Positions 49,575-59,308 are shown, counted from the first letter of the stretch. The stretch: DNA of 64,000 nucleotides from Thiocapsa roseopersicina (GCF_900106925.1 NZ_FNNZ01000001.1:124001-188000); one strand, 5' to 3'. Translations and numbers: made by a program. The notes: generated by a model from the sequence alone, not told the origin.

Positions 49575-50795
49575 ATGCGTGCTTTGACCCTTCGTTTAAC
49601 CCTCGCAGACCTGGTTCTCGGCACCCTGATCGGTCTGGTCGCCATGGCCCCGGCGTCGACGGTGCGTGCGCTCGAGCTTGCCGAGGACGCACCCGAAGTC
49701 TACGAAGTGCGCCCCGGCGATACGCTCTGGTCGATCGCCGGGCGTTACCTGCGCGACCCCTGGCTCTGGCCCGAGATCTGGCAGGCCAACGACGATGCGG
49801 GCAATCCGGATCTCATCTACCCGGGCGAGCGGCTGCGTCTGGTTCATGTCGAGGGTCGGCCGCGGGTCGTACGCGACACCGCGGCCGGGGCGAGCGGCGA
49901 CATGCGTGTCGTGCGCTTGAGTCCGCGGGTACGGGTCAGCGCGCTCGAGGCTCCGGTGCCGATGATCCCGGTTGCCTCGATTGCACCCTTCCTGACCCAG
50001 CCCTGGGTGGCGGAGTCGGACGCGATCAAGCGTGCGCCCTATGTCGTCGGCTTTGCAGACGATCGCACCGTCGCCGCGCCGTCGGACGACGTCTTCGTGC
50101 GCCGCATCGACACGACCGCGGTCAGCGAGTTCGAGATCCTGCGCCCCGGCGATGCCCTGCGCGATCCGGACACCAACCGCATCCTCGGCTACGAGGCCAC
50201 CTTCGTGGCCAACGCCGTGCTCGAGCGCGTCGGAGATCCCGCGATCCTACGGGTCACGCGATCCGAGCGCGAGGTCTCGATCGGCGATCGCGTCATCCCG
50301 GCCTCGCTCGAGGCCCCGCTGGAGAACTTTTTCCCGCGTCCTGCGCCGTCCGGAATGCGCGGTCGGATCCTCTCGGTGATGAACGGTGTCTCCCAGATCG
50401 GCCAGTACGACATCGTGACCCTCAACCGGGGGGCCCACGACCGGCTTGCGCCCGGCCACGTCTTGGAGGTCTTTCGCGGCGGGGAGCCGGTTCGCGACAA
50501 GGTCCGAGACGGCGGCGTGAACTGGAACTGGAAGCGCGACGGACCTCTGACAGGCGAGTTCTGGCTCGGCAACGACTATTCGGTGAAAGGCTGGAGCGAG
50601 AGTCCGACGGGCTCGAGCACTCCCATCCCACTGCACGCCGACATCGGTCGCGATCGCGCGACCTACATCCGGCCCATGCAACGCGCCGGTCTGCTGATGG
50701 TCTTCCGAAGCTTCGATCGCGTGAGCTTCGCCCTCGTGCTCAATGCGGACCGGGCCATGAGCATCGGCGATCGGATCGCACCGCCCGCCCCTTGA
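49575..50795 (+). CDS. LysM-domain exported protein
   Basis: The 406-residue product has an N-terminal signal peptide ([32 protein letters not shown]) and one LysM domain (about 42-88, [30 protein letters not shown]), followed by a long region without a named domain. LysM binds peptidoglycan. The position immediately upstream of dprA is conserved in many beta- and gammaproteobacteria. It ends 4 bp into the dprA start. Confidence 0.9.
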   Translation: MRALTLRLTLADLVLGTLIGLVAMAPASTVRALELAEDAPEVYEVRPGDTLWSIAGRYLRDPWLWPEIWQANDDAGNPDLIYPGERLRLVHVEGRPRVVRDTAAGASGDMRVVRLSPRVRVSALEAPVPMIPVASIAPFLTQPWVAESDAIKRAPYVVGFADDRTVAAPSDDVFVRRIDTTAVSEFEILRPGDALRDPDTNRILGYEATFVANAVLERVGDPAILRVTRSEREVSIGDRVIPASLEAPLENFFPRPAPSGMRGRILSVMNGVSQIGQYDIVTLNRGAHDRLAPGHVLEVFRGGEPVRDKVRDGGVNWNWKRDGPLTGEFWLGNDYSVKGWSESPTGSSTPIPLHADIGRDRATYIRPMQRAGLLMVFRSFDRVSFALVLNADRAMSIGDRIAPPAP

Positions 50796-51934
50796 GCGTC
50801 TCCTCGGATTCGATCGCGGACTGGATTGTCCTCCTCTCCGCGCCGGGCATCGGGTCGCGTACCGCGACCCGATTGCTCGAGCGTTACGGCACGCCACGGG
50901 CGGTCGCGGATGCATCGCACCGGGATCTGGCCGCGGCCGGGATCTCGCCCGAGGCGATCGCCGCGCTCAAACAGCCGGACGCCGCGGCGCTCGAGCGGAC
51001 CCTCGCCTGGGCCGACCAGCCCGACGCCTTTGTGCTGACCCTTACCGATGCCCGCTATCCGCCGCTGCTCGCCGAGATCCCGGATGCCCCGCTGCTGCTG
51101 TACGTGCGCGGCGATCCCAAGCTGCTCGCCGAGCCGCAGATCGCGGTGGTCGGCAGCCGCAATCCAACCCCGTCGGGCCTTGAGATCACCCGCGACTTCG
51201 CGCGGCGGCTCGCCGCCGACGGCCTGCTGATTACCAGCGGCTTGGCGCTCGGTGTCGACGGCGCCGCGCACGCGGGCGCGCTGGAAACGGGGCGAACCAT
51301 CGCCGTTCTGGGCACGGGTCCGGATCTGGTCTACCCCGCGACGCATCGTGATCTGGCCCGGCGCGTCGCCGAGCGCGGTGCGCTTGTCAGCGAGTTTCCG
51401 CCCGGGCAGGGGCCGTCGGCGCGGAATTTCCCGCGGCGCAACCGGATCATCAGCGGGCTCTCCGTCGGCGTCCTGGTCACCGAGGCGGCGCTCAAGAGCG
51501 GCTCCTTGATCACCGCACGCTTTGCGCTCGAGCAAGGCCGCGACGTCTTCGCCGTACCCGGCTCGATCCGCAACCCCCTTTCGCGCGGCAGCCACGCGCT
51601 GATTCGCGACGGCGCGAAGCTGGTCGAGGATCCCGGCGAGATCCTCCTCGAGCTGGCCCCGATGCTGCGCAATCTGCTCTCGGCCTGTCCCGGCGAGGCG
51701 TCCGCGGCGCCCGACGAGTACCGCGCAGCGGCCGGTCGCGGCCGGACCGCGGCACTCGATGCGGACTATCGCGCCTTGCTCGATGCGATGGGATTCGACC
51801 CCGTGGCGCCCGACGAGCTGATCGCCGGCACCGGCCGCTCGGCGCGCGAGGTGTCGTCCATGTTGTTGGTCCTGGAGCTGGAGGGTCATGTATCATCGGC
51901 CCCTGGAGGCCGCTTTTGCCGGCTCGGTTCTTAA
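50792..51934 (+). CDS. dprA: DNA processing protein DprA/Smf
   Basis: DprA loads RecA on incoming single-stranded DNA during transformation. The 380-residue product has an N-terminal helical region, the Rossmann-like core (VVGSRNPTPSGLEITRDFA, SGLALGVDGAAHAGAL, FPPGQGPSARNFPRRNRIISGLS, ALEQGRDVFAVPGSI) and a C-terminal winged-helix (LDAMGFDPVAPDELIAGTG). The start is TTG at 50792, which overlaps the lysM stop. Confidence 0.95.
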   Translation: MSVSSDSIADWIVLLSAPGIGSRTATRLLERYGTPRAVADASHRDLAAAGISPEAIAALKQPDAAALERTLAWADQPDAFVLTLTDARYPPLLAEIPDAPLLLYVRGDPKLLAEPQIAVVGSRNPTPSGLEITRDFARRLAADGLLITSGLALGVDGAAHAGALETGRTIAVLGTGPDLVYPATHRDLARRVAERGALVSEFPPGQGPSARNFPRRNRIISGLSVGVLVTEAALKSGSLITARFALEQGRDVFAVPGSIRNPLSRGSHALIRDGAKLVEDPGEILLELAPMLRNLLSACPGEASAAPDEYRAAAGRGRTAALDADYRALLDAMGFDPVAPDELIAGTGRSAREVSSMLLVLELEGHVSSAPGGRFCRLGS

Positions 51935-52034
51935 GCGGAGACGTCCGGGTTGCCCCAACGGAACGCCTGAATGGAATACCCGTGAAGTCCGCTTCCGTCA
52001 GCCTTCGGGCTGACGCCGCCCACGAGGTTGGCTG

Positions 52035-52511
52035 ATGTACGAAAACATGGTCGATGTGCTGATCTATCTCTACGAGAACTACATGGACGGCGAGGGTCAG
52101 CCCCCGGCCGATCAAGGTGCGCTGGAGGACGAGCTCGCTCAGGCCGGCTTTACCCCCACGGAGATCGAAAAGGCGCTGCTGTGGCTCGACGAGCTGGCGG
52201 CGGGTGTGGATGTCCCGCAGTATCATGCCCATACCCTCGGCTCCATCCGCGTCTACAACGCGGCGGAGACGAGCAAGCTGGATGTCGAGGCGCGCGGTCT
52301 GCTGCTGTTTTTGGAGCAGAACGGGATTCTGGATCCCGTCAGCCGCGAGCTGGTCATCGACCGCCTGCTCGCGATCGATCACGCCCTGGTTGGGCTCGAC
52401 GAGGTCAAGTGGGTCGTCTTGCTGGTCTTGATGAATCGTCCCGGTCGCGAGGATGCGTTTTCGCAGATGGAGGATTTGGTGTACAACGACGAGCCGGTTT
52501 ACCTCCATTGA
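52035..52511 (+). CDS. smg: Smg (DUF494) protein
   Basis: The 158-residue product starts MYENMVDVLIYLYENYMDGE and has the acidic Smg pattern (ALLWLDELAAGVDVP, IRVYNAAETSKLDVEARGLLLFLEQNGILD). The family lies between dprA and topA in many gammaproteobacteria; its function is unclear. The stop TGA (52509-52511) lies in a partial repeat, TTGAACCGCA, that duplicates the arm of the following family A element. Confidence 0.92.
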   Translation: MYENMVDVLIYLYENYMDGEGQPPADQGALEDELAQAGFTPTEIEKALLWLDELAAGVDVPQYHAHTLGSIRVYNAAETSKLDVEARGLLLFLEQNGILDPVSRELVIDRLLAIDHALVGLDEVKWVVLLVLMNRPGREDAFSQMEDLVYNDEPVYLH

Positions 52512-52517
52512 ACCGCA

Positions 52518-52604
52518 TTGAACCGCGTCGGGCATGATCTGCTGCCTTGTCGAGTCGGCGCGGCGTCGTACGCCTAAGCAGGCGTTGGAGTCGACGCGGT
52601 TCAA
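52518..52604. repeat. family A palindromic element, 87-bp unit
   Basis: The arms are TTGAACCGCGTC (52518-52529) and GACGCGGTTCAA (52593-52604), 12 bp and exactly complementary. A partial extra arm (TTGAACCGCA, 52508-52517) precedes it and contains the smg stop codon. Confidence 0.9.
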
Positions 52605-52647
52605 GTTTTATAAGGCGATGATTTCTTAGTAACCTGTCCGAAATAGG

Positions 52648-52732
<85 letters not shown>

Positions 52733-52990
52733 GAAAGACGTGGCGAAGGTATTCTCTCGTCGAGTTGTTTTACTTGTTTTTTAACCGTCCTTTAACGGAC
52801 CCGTGTCGTCGGAGCCGCCGATTCGCGAGGCGTTTCGCCCCGCGTTTGCCGATCTCCGGTTCGGTTCGCCTAGGCCCGAAATTCCGTCCGACGGCCGCTC
52901 TCGCCGCCGCTCATCTCTTCGACTCCCCTTGACGCGCCGATGCGAACCGGGTTTACCCTAGAGGCCCTGATCAGCTCGCTCGCGGACACC

Positions 52991-55300
52991 ATGAATCTCG
53001 TCATCGTCGAATCACCGGCCAAGGCCAAGACCATCAAGAAGTACCTCGGACCCGACTTCGAGGTGATCGCCTCCTATGGTCATGTCCGTGACCTGGTGCC
53101 CAAGGAGGGTGCGGTCGACACCGAGAACGGCTTCGCGATGAAGTACCAGATCATCGATCGCAACGAAAAGCACGTCCAGGCGATCGCCAAGAAGCTCAAG
53201 GAGGCCGATGCTCTCTATCTGGCGACCGACCCGGACCGCGAAGGCGAGGCCATCTCCTGGCATCTCTACGAGCTGCTGAAGAGCCGCCGTCAGATCGGCA
53301 AGCGCCCGGTGTTTCGGGTGGTCTTCAACGAGATCACCAAGCGGGCGGTGCAGGAGGCGGTCGCCAATCCGCGCGAGATCTCCTACGATCTCGTCAACGC
53401 CCAGCAGGCGCGTCGTGCCCTGGATTATCTGGTCGGCTTCAATCTCTCGCCGCTGTTGTGGAAGAAGATCCGGCGGGGTCTCTCCGCCGGACGTGTGCAG
53501 AGTCCGGCGCTGCGTCTGATCTGCGAGCGCGAGGACGAGGTGGAGGCGTTCGTCCGGCAGGAGTACTGGTCGATCGAGGCCGATGCCGCCAAGGATGCGC
53601 GTCGCTTCACCGCCAAGCTGGTCGAATTCGAAGGCGAGAAGGTCGAGCAGTTCACCGTCGTCGACGGGGAGCGTGCCGCGACCATCCACGAGACCCTTGA
53701 GCAGGCCGCCGCCGGTAAGCTCAAGGTGGAGGAGGTCGAGCGCAAGCAGCGCAAGCGCAACCCCGCACCGCCCTTCATCACCTCCACACTCCAGCAGGAG
53801 GCCGCGCGCAAGCTCGGCTTCACGGCCCAGCGCACCATGCGTGTCGCCCAGCAGCTCTACGAGGGTGTGGATGTCGGCGGCGGGCCGATCGGGCTCATCA
53901 GCTACATGCGCACCGACTCGGTGAATCTCGCGCAAGAGGCGTTGGACGAGATCCGCGCCTTTGTCACGGAGCGCTTCGGCGCCGATCATTTGCCCGAGCA
54001 GCCGAGGTTCTACAAGACCAAGGCCAAGAACGCCCAAGAGGCGCACGAGGCGATTCGTCCAACCTCGGTCTATCAGGTCCCCAAGGAGATTCGCGCCCAT
54101 CTCAGCGCGGATCAGTTCAAGCTCTACGAGCTGATTTGGAAGCGCACCCTGGCCTGTCAGATGGCCCATGCGCTCATCAATCAAGTCGCGATCACACTGA
54201 GCGCCGGAGAGGGCAATCTCTTCCGAGCCACCGGCTCGACGGTCGCCGAGCCCGGCTTCATGAGCGTCTATCTGGAAGGGCGCGACGACGCCAAGGGCGC
54301 CGACGACGACGAGGAGCGCATGCTCCCCGAGATGAAGGCCGGAGATTTGGTGGATCTGCTCGCCATTCGCCCCGAGCAGCATTTCACCGAGCCGCCGCCG
54401 CGTTACTCCGAGGCATCGTTGGTGAAGGCGCTGGAGGAATACGGGATCGGTCGCCCCTCGACCTACGCCTCCATCATCTCCACACTTCAGGATCGCGAAT
54501 ACGTGGTCCTGGAGACCAAGCGCTTCCTGCCGACCGACGTCGGGCGGGTGGTGAACCGGTTCCTGACCGAGTATTTCACCTCCTACGTGGACTACGATTT
54601 CACCGCGCGTCTGGAGGACGACCTGGATGCGGTCTCGCGGGGGGAGGGCGAGTGGATTCCCCTGCTCGAGCAGTTCTGGAAACCCTTCAAGGAGCGTGTC
54701 GACCACACCGAGGCGTCGGTCAAGCGCAGCGACGTCACCCAGGAGCGCATCGACGAGGCCTGCCCCAAGTGCGGCGGTCAGTTGTCGATTCGCCTCGGAC
54801 GCAACGGTCGCTTCATCGGCTGCACCAACTATCCCGAGTGCGACTACACGCGCGACCTCAACCCCGACAAGGCCGAGGCGGATGCCCCCGAGCTGATCGA
54901 GGGCCGCACCTGCCCGCTGTGCAACTCGGCACTCGAGATCAAGCGAGGGCGTTACGGCAAGTTCATCGGCTGCAGCGCCTACCCGACCTGCAAGCACATC
55001 GAGCCGTTGGAGAAGCCCGAAGACACGGGCGTCACCTGCCCCAAATGCACCAAGGGGACGCTGCAGAAGAAAAAGTCACGCAAGGGTAAGATCTTCTATT
55101 CCTGCTCGACCTATCCCAAGTGCGATTACGCCGTCTGGGACGAGCCCATCGCCGAGCCCTGCCCCAAGTGCGGCTGGGCGGTCTTGACGATCAAGACCAC
55201 CAAGACCAAAGGGGCCTCCAAGGTGTGTCCTCAGAAGGAATGCGGTTTCCGGGAGGCGATCTCGGAGGATCAGGCCGAAGACACGACCGAGTCCGCGTAG
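52991..55300 (+). CDS. topA: DNA topoisomerase I
   Basis: TopA relaxes negative supercoils. The 769-residue product has a Toprim domain (NLVIVESPAKAKTIKKYLG, DPDREGEAISWH), the catalytic tyrosine in LISYMRTDSVNL and a C-terminal tail of four zinc-ribbon-like cysteine modules (CPKCGGQ, CPLCNSA, CPKCTKG, CPKCGWA, each with a downstream partner Cys pair). The ATG at 52991 is the family start. The fourth ribbon ends CPQKECGF. It follows smg after 479 bp, so it probably has its own promoter. Confidence 0.97.
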   Translation: MNLVIVESPAKAKTIKKYLGPDFEVIASYGHVRDLVPKEGAVDTENGFAMKYQIIDRNEKHVQAIAKKLKEADALYLATDPDREGEAISWHLYELLKSRRQIGKRPVFRVVFNEITKRAVQEAVANPREISYDLVNAQQARRALDYLVGFNLSPLLWKKIRRGLSAGRVQSPALRLICEREDEVEAFVRQEYWSIEADAAKDARRFTAKLVEFEGEKVEQFTVVDGERAATIHETLEQAAAGKLKVEEVERKQRKRNPAPPFITSTLQQEAARKLGFTAQRTMRVAQQLYEGVDVGGGPIGLISYMRTDSVNLAQEALDEIRAFVTERFGADHLPEQPRFYKTKAKNAQEAHEAIRPTSVYQVPKEIRAHLSADQFKLYELIWKRTLACQMAHALINQVAITLSAGEGNLFRATGSTVAEPGFMSVYLEGRDDAKGADDDEERMLPEMKAGDLVDLLAIRPEQHFTEPPPRYSEASLVKALEEYGIGRPSTYASIISTLQDREYVVLETKRFLPTDVGRVVNRFLTEYFTSYVDYDFTARLEDDLDAVSRGEGEWIPLLEQFWKPFKERVDHTEASVKRSDVTQERIDEACPKCGGQLSIRLGRNGRFIGCTNYPECDYTRDLNPDKAEADAPELIEGRTCPLCNSALEIKRGRYGKFIGCSAYPTCKHIEPLEKPEDTGVTCPKCTKGTLQKKKSRKGKIFYSCSTYPKCDYAVWDEPIAEPCPKCGWAVLTIKTTKTKGASKVCPQKECGFREAISEDQAEDTTESA

Positions 55301-55402
55301 GTTGCGTGGTGCCGGAGGGAGGCACGACGACCGCCGGCACGGTGTTGTGCTTCCTGTCGTCAGCGCTGACTAAGGCGGCGAGTGCAGCACGACAGATGTG
55401 TC

Positions 55403-55616
55403 GAGACCATTCGTTGTCGTAATCGACCATCGATACGACTAAGGCGATTTCCGGGAATGATCGTCCCGGCCGTGCGTGTCACCAATGCTTAGCGGGCGAC
55501 TAAAGTCGCCCCTACGCGTTTTTCGAGGCTTTCCCGGAAATCACCTAAGACCACGGTTGCGGCAACGACAACGACAACGAACTCGGACGGTCCCGGAATC
55601 TTTACACTGCACCACT
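55403..55616. repeat. family B element interrupted by a family C element
   Basis: The left part (GAGACC, CGTTGTCGT, the loop TCGACCATCGA, ACGAC; 55403-55439) and right part (three GACAAC-type units from about 55563, then CTCGGACGG and the flank to 55616) together equal the element at 2922-3029. They are split by about 125 bp that includes a family C unit. It lies between convergent topA and moaA. Confidence 0.85.
55439..55549. repeat. family C element nested in family B
   Basis: Terminal inverted repeats CTAAGGCGATTTCCGGGAA (55439-55457) and TTCCCGGAAATCACCTAAG (55531-55549) match at 17 of 19 positions. In the middle, GGGCGACT (55494-55501) pairs with AGTCGCCC (55504-55511), followed by the family-typical CTAC. 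Confidence 0.85.
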
Positions 55617-55630
55617 CACCACCCCACCGC

Positions 55631-56617
55631 TCACCCCCCCGTCGCCGACATGAAGCGGATGATCTTCTCCGGCCGCTCCTTGAACTCGTGGCGCTCGGGT
55701 TTCAGCGCAATGGCGCTTCGCAGATGGGCGATCAGATCCGCCTCTCCGATCCCGTCGCGCAGCAGGGGCCGCAGCGCGTAACTGTTGTCCTGGCCCAGAC
55801 ACAGATAGAGGGTCCCGTCGACGGTCAGGCGCACCCGGTTGCAAGTCTCGCAGAAGTGCTGCGAGATCGGGGTGATGAAGCCGATCCGCGTCTCGGTGGC
55901 CCCGACACGGTAATAGCGCGCGGGACCGCCGCCGGGCAGGATGTCCGAGATCAGCTCGAAGCTCTGCTCGAGACGTCGGCGTACGATTTGCAGATCAAGA
56001 TAGTGATCCTGAGCGCCGCGGCCAGTCGCGCCTATCGGCATGGTCTCGATCAGACGCAGCGTGAAACCTTTCTCCGCGCAGTAGCCGAGGATGTCTTCGA
56101 TCTCCTCGTCGTTCACGCCGCGCATCACGACCGTATTGACGCGAATCGGCGCAAAGCCGACCTCGCGGGCCGCCGCGATCCCGCGCAGCACCTTGTCGAG
56201 ATCTCCTCCCGTGACCTCCTTGAAGACCTCCGGGCGCAGGCTGTCCAGGCTGACGTTCAGGCGGCGCACGCCGGCGCGGTACAGCGGCTCGGCCAGCGCG
56301 TCCATACGGGTGCAATTGCTCGAGATGGAGAGGTCGTCGAGGCCGGGCAGGGCGGAGAGACGCTCGGCGAGGTCCGGCAGATTCCTGCGCACCAAGGGCT
56401 CTCCGCCCGTGATGCGGACATGCCGGACCCCGAGTGCCGTGAAGGCGGCGACCACCCGACCGATCTCCTCGAAGCTGAGCCAGTGCTCCGGCTCCTCGAA
56501 GCCTTTGAATCCCTTCGGCAGACAGTAGCCGCAGCGCAGGTCGCAGCGGTCCGTGACGGAAAGCCGCAGATAGGCGATGCGTCGGCCGAACGGGTCGGTC
56601 AGGGTTTGCTCGTTCAT
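55631..56617 (-). CDS. moaA: GTP 3',8-cyclase MoaA
   Basis: MoaA starts molybdopterin synthesis from GTP by radical SAM chemistry. The 328-residue product has the radical SAM cluster CDLRCGYC (about 25-32), GGEPLVRRNLP, the second 4Fe-4S site CETCNRVRLTVDG...CLG and the essential C-terminal Gly-Gly. The ATG at 56617 fits the family. No other mo genes are adjacent. Confidence 0.97.
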   Translation of the reverse strand: MNEQTLTDPFGRRIAYLRLSVTDRCDLRCGYCLPKGFKGFEEPEHWLSFEEIGRVVAAFTALGVRHVRITGGEPLVRRNLPDLAERLSALPGLDDLSISSNCTRMDALAEPLYRAGVRRLNVSLDSLRPEVFKEVTGGDLDKVLRGIAAAREVGFAPIRVNTVVMRGVNDEEIEDILGYCAEKGFTLRLIETMPIGATGRGAQDHYLDLQIVRRRLEQSFELISDILPGGGPARYYRVGATETRIGFITPISQHFCETCNRVRLTVDGTLYLCLGQDNSYALRPLLRDGIGEADLIAHLRSAIALKPERHEFKERPEKIIRFMSATGG

Positions 56618-56701
56618 GCGATGTGATCCGGTGGATGCGGGAGAAGGCTCCCGAGGTTCATCGCTCGGGCGCGGCGAACACAAACGCAAACCGAAGGCGT
56701 C

Positions 56702-56795
56702 GGCGCGGTTTAAACCGCGTCCAGAGCGACATGCGTCATTATCATGTTGTATTTTGCCTTGGGGATTTCACCGACCTCGGGGGATAAGCGGTTTA
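56702..56795. repeat. family A palindromic element plus an extra arm
   Basis: A right-type arm GGCGCGGTTTA (56702-56712) runs directly into a left arm TAAACCGCGTC (56711-56721), and the unit ends with AGCGGTTTA at 56795 (85 bp). The first arm has no partner, so a neighbouring unit was lost or truncated. It lies 3 bp from the dsbB stop. Confidence 0.8.
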
Positions 56796-56798
56796 GGG

Positions 56799-57320
56799 TC
56801 ATCGGACCCCCGTCCCGGGGCGGCTTCGAACCAGCGCCAGGACACCGGCACCGAGGCAGAGGCCAAAGCCGAGCAAGGCCCAGTTCGCCAACGACAGGCC
56901 GAGAATCAGGGCGCCTTCGTCCTCGCAAAAACCCGTCGCCATGAACAGCGCCGGTGCCTGTTGGCCGAGCCACTCGACCCACTGCTCGATCAGCCCGGGC
57001 GCGCCGGCCACACAGGAAACGCTCTCCGGCGGCTGCATCTGCAGCCAGCTCTGGTAGGCCGCAGCACCGATCCCCGTGGCCGAGACCGGCAGGGTCAAGG
57101 CGCCGATCAGGCCCCCGAGAACCGCCGCTCCCGTGCGTCCGCTGCCCACCGCGGCCCCGAGCGCGAGCACCGCGAGCACCATGAAGAGCAGGCGCTGAAA
57201 GATGCACAGATGACAGGGATCCAACGCGAGCCAGTCGGTCATGACAAAGCTCGACACGACCGCAAGGGCGCAACCGCCGGCCATCAATCCCCAAAGCAGG
57301 CGAGGGGACGGGCCTGTCAT
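56799..57320 (-). CDS. dsbB: DsbB-type disulfide bond oxidoreductase
   Basis: DsbB reoxidises DsbA and passes electrons to quinone. The 173-residue product has four membrane segments, the first periplasmic CxxC (DPCHLCIFQR, the normal arrangement) and the second cysteine pair in SCVAGAP and TGFCEDEG. The ATG at 57320 was chosen because the longer frame has no membrane logic. It is the last gene of a permease-CxxC protein-dsbB group. Confidence 0.9.
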   Translation of the reverse strand: MTGPSPRLLWGLMAGGCALAVVSSFVMTDWLALDPCHLCIFQRLLFMVLAVLALGAAVGSGRTGAAVLGGLIGALTLPVSATGIGAAAYQSWLQMQPPESVSCVAGAPGLIEQWVEWLGQQAPALFMATGFCEDEGALILGLSLANWALLGFGLCLGAGVLALVRSRPGTGVR

Positions 57321-57357
57321 TTCGATGCCTTGCAGGCAAGGCAGGCGGAGAACGTCA

Positions 57358-57591
57358 TCAGCTGAACCATCCCTCGACCGTCTTGCGATCCGGAACCCCG
57401 CCGGCATGCACCACCTGACCGTCGATGACGACTCCGGGTGTCGACATGACCCCGTAACCCATGATTCGGCCGAGATCCTCGACCTTCTCAAGGGTGATCT
57501 CGGCGCCCTTCGCCTTCGCGGCCTCTTCGACCACCTTGTAGGTCGCTTTACAGTTCGCGCAGCCTGATCCCAAGATCTTCACTTCTTTCAT
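57358..57591 (-). CDS. thioredoxin-fold redox-active disulfide protein
   Basis: The 77-residue protein (MKEVKILGSGCANCKATYKV) is a minimal thioredoxin fold with a CANC active motif (11-14) and the cis-Pro region STPGVVIDG. It is the small redox-active disulfide protein type commonly encoded next to ArsP/DUF318 permeases. It starts 63 bp after the permease and ends 37 bp before dsbB. Confidence 0.88.
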   Translation of the reverse strand: MKEVKILGSGCANCKATYKVVEEAAKAKGAEITLEKVEDLGRIMGYGVMSTPGVVIDGQVVHAGGVPDRKTVEGWFS

Positions 57592-57654
57592 ATCGGTCCT
57601 CGTGTCGCTGGGTCCCGATTCCGGGAATCGTCCTAAGGCCATTGGGTCTCCATT

Positions 57655-58611
57655 CTACGCCAGCAGGTTGAATCCGTAGCCGACCAGGATGAAGGCCACG
57701 GCCAGGACACCCGCATAGAGCGCCAGCCCGGGCCAGCGGATGACCTTGCGCAGGATGATCATCTCGGGCAGAGAGAGCGCGGCGATGCTCATCATGAAGG
57801 CCAGCGTGGTGCCGATCGCAACACCTTTGCCCAGCATGGCCTCGGCCACCGGGATCACCCCGGTCGCGTTGGAATAAAGCGGGATCCCGAGCAGAACCGC
57901 ACCCGGTACCGCCAGCCAATTGTCGGTGCCGCCCAGGTGCTCCACGACCCACTCCTCCGGGACATAGCCGTGGAAGAGTGCTCCGACGCCGATGCCGAGC
58001 AGCACCCATTTCCAGAGACGCCGCAGGATCTCGCGGACCTCGCCCATGGCGTAGCGATGGCGCCCGGCCAGCGAGGTGTCGGGCTCGGGCATCTTCAGCT
58101 CGCCCATGTGGATCTGCCAGACATAGGGCTCGACCCAGCGCTCGGGTCTGAAGCGCTCCATGACGACCCCGCCGACGTAGGCGACCGTCAACCCCGCGGC
58201 GACGTACATGAGTGTCAGCTCCCAGCCCAGGATCCCGAGCAGGATGACCACCGCGACCTCGTTGATCATAGGGCTGGCGATGAGGAAGGAGAAGGTCACA
58301 CCGAGCGGGATGCCTGCCTCGACGAAGCCGATGAAGAGCGGCACCGACGAGCAAGAGCAGAAGGGCGTGACCGCGCCCAGTCCAACCGCGGTCGAGCGCG
58401 CCGCCCATCTGGGTTTGCCGCGCACATAGGCGCGCACGCGCTCGGGCGAGAGGAGCGCCCGAAAGAGCCCCATGAGATAGATGATGATGACCAGCATGAA
58501 GAAGATCTTCGCCGTGTCCATGACGAAGAAGTGAAGCGCCGCGCCGAGATGGGTCGCCGGGTCGATGCCCAGCAGACGGTAGACGAGGAGATCGCCGAGT
58601 GTATCGAACAC
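57655..58611 (-). CDS. ArsP/DUF318-type permease
   Basis: The 318-residue protein has eight or more hydrophobic segments and the hallmark TPFCSCSSVPLFIGFVEAG motif with paired cysteines, plus ASPMINEVAVVILLG. Members export organoarsenicals or other thiol-reactive compounds, or metals; the substrate is not defined here. The start is GTG at 58611, with AGAGG upstream. A palindrome sits 41-58 bp upstream. The partner thioredoxin-like protein suggests coupling of thiol state to transport. Confidence 0.88.
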   Translation of the reverse strand: MFDTLGDLLVYRLLGIDPATHLGAALHFFVMDTAKIFFMLVIIIYLMGLFRALLSPERVRAYVRGKPRWAARSTAVGLGAVTPFCSCSSVPLFIGFVEAGIPLGVTFSFLIASPMINEVAVVILLGILGWELTLMYVAAGLTVAYVGGVVMERFRPERWVEPYVWQIHMGELKMPEPDTSLAGRHRYAMGEVREILRRLWKWVLLGIGVGALFHGYVPEEWVVEHLGGTDNWLAVPGAVLLGIPLYSNATGVIPVAEAMLGKGVAIGTTLAFMMSIAALSLPEMIILRKVIRWPGLALYAGVLAVAFILVGYGFNLLA

Positions 58612-58651
58612 CGATGTGCGCCTCTGCGGCGTTGATCATTGGCGTCTACTC

Positions 58652-58669
58652 TATACGATTTTCCGTATA
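58652..58669 (-). promoter_or_regulatory. operator-like palindrome upstream of the permease
   Basis: TATACG and CGTATA are exactly complementary and separated by six bases. The size and position match ArsR/SmtB-type operators, but no regulator gene is present in the window, so assignment is an inference. Confidence 0.5.
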
Positions 58670-58729
58670 TCTGGATTGCGCGATGTCACGAGCGCCCGGA
58701 CCCCGACGCTCGTGACCAGGGCTTCCGGG

Positions 58730-59308
58730 TCACAACTCTCCGGCCGCACCGCCTTCCATGATCGCCCGGATGGTGTCGCGGACCTTCAGCGAGGATGTCT
58801 TGAGCTCCTCGGGAAGCTCCCGACCGCCGTGGATCATCATGTCCAAGTTCATGCTGTAGAGCGTCAGGCGCCCCTCCTTGTCTTCCACCAAGGCGATGCG
58901 GCAGGGCATGAAGCCGCTGTACTCGTTGCGATATTCGAGCATCTGTCGACCGACCCGGGCATCGCAGAAGGAGAGAAAATTGACGTAGCGATAGGACTCG
59001 CCGGTGATCGCCTCGATCTGTTTGTAGAAGGGCGATTCGCCGACAAAGAGCAGATTGCGCGAGACCGCAATGCTTTTCATGGACTCGATGACGTCGTCCG
59101 GGCTCAGCCCTTCCTCGACCGGAATCGCCCACATCATGGCCACGCCGGGATCGCCGGTCGAGAGCAGGCGCGAGGCGAACTCGCCGTAGACGCGCGGATA
59201 TTCGGGGTCGAACTCGCCGAGGATCGGGGCGACGCGCCAAGCCAGGACGCCGATCCCGACAAGGGTCAAGAAGCCGATGACGGCCAACAGGTTGCGAACG
59301 ATCTTCAC
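58730..59308 (-). CDS. DUF302 family membrane-anchored protein
   Basis: The 192-residue product starts at a GTG (59308) preceded by GGGGGA. It has an N-terminal membrane segment (LLAVIGFLTLVGIGVLAW) and a DUF302-like domain (SPDDVIESMKSIAVSRNLLFVGESPFYKQIEA, FCDARVGRQMLEYRNEYSGFMPCRIALVEDKEG). Such proteins turn up with sulfur- and redox-related genes, but function is unknown. The 253 bp upstream (59309-59561) shows no recognisable feature. Confidence 0.8.
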   Translation of the reverse strand: MKIVRNLLAVIGFLTLVGIGVLAWRVAPILGEFDPEYPRVYGEFASRLLSTGDPGVAMMWAIPVEEGLSPDDVIESMKSIAVSRNLLFVGESPFYKQIEAITGESYRYVNFLSFCDARVGRQMLEYRNEYSGFMPCRIALVEDKEGRLTLYSMNLDMMIHGGRELPEELKTSSLKVRDTIRAIMEGGAAGEL

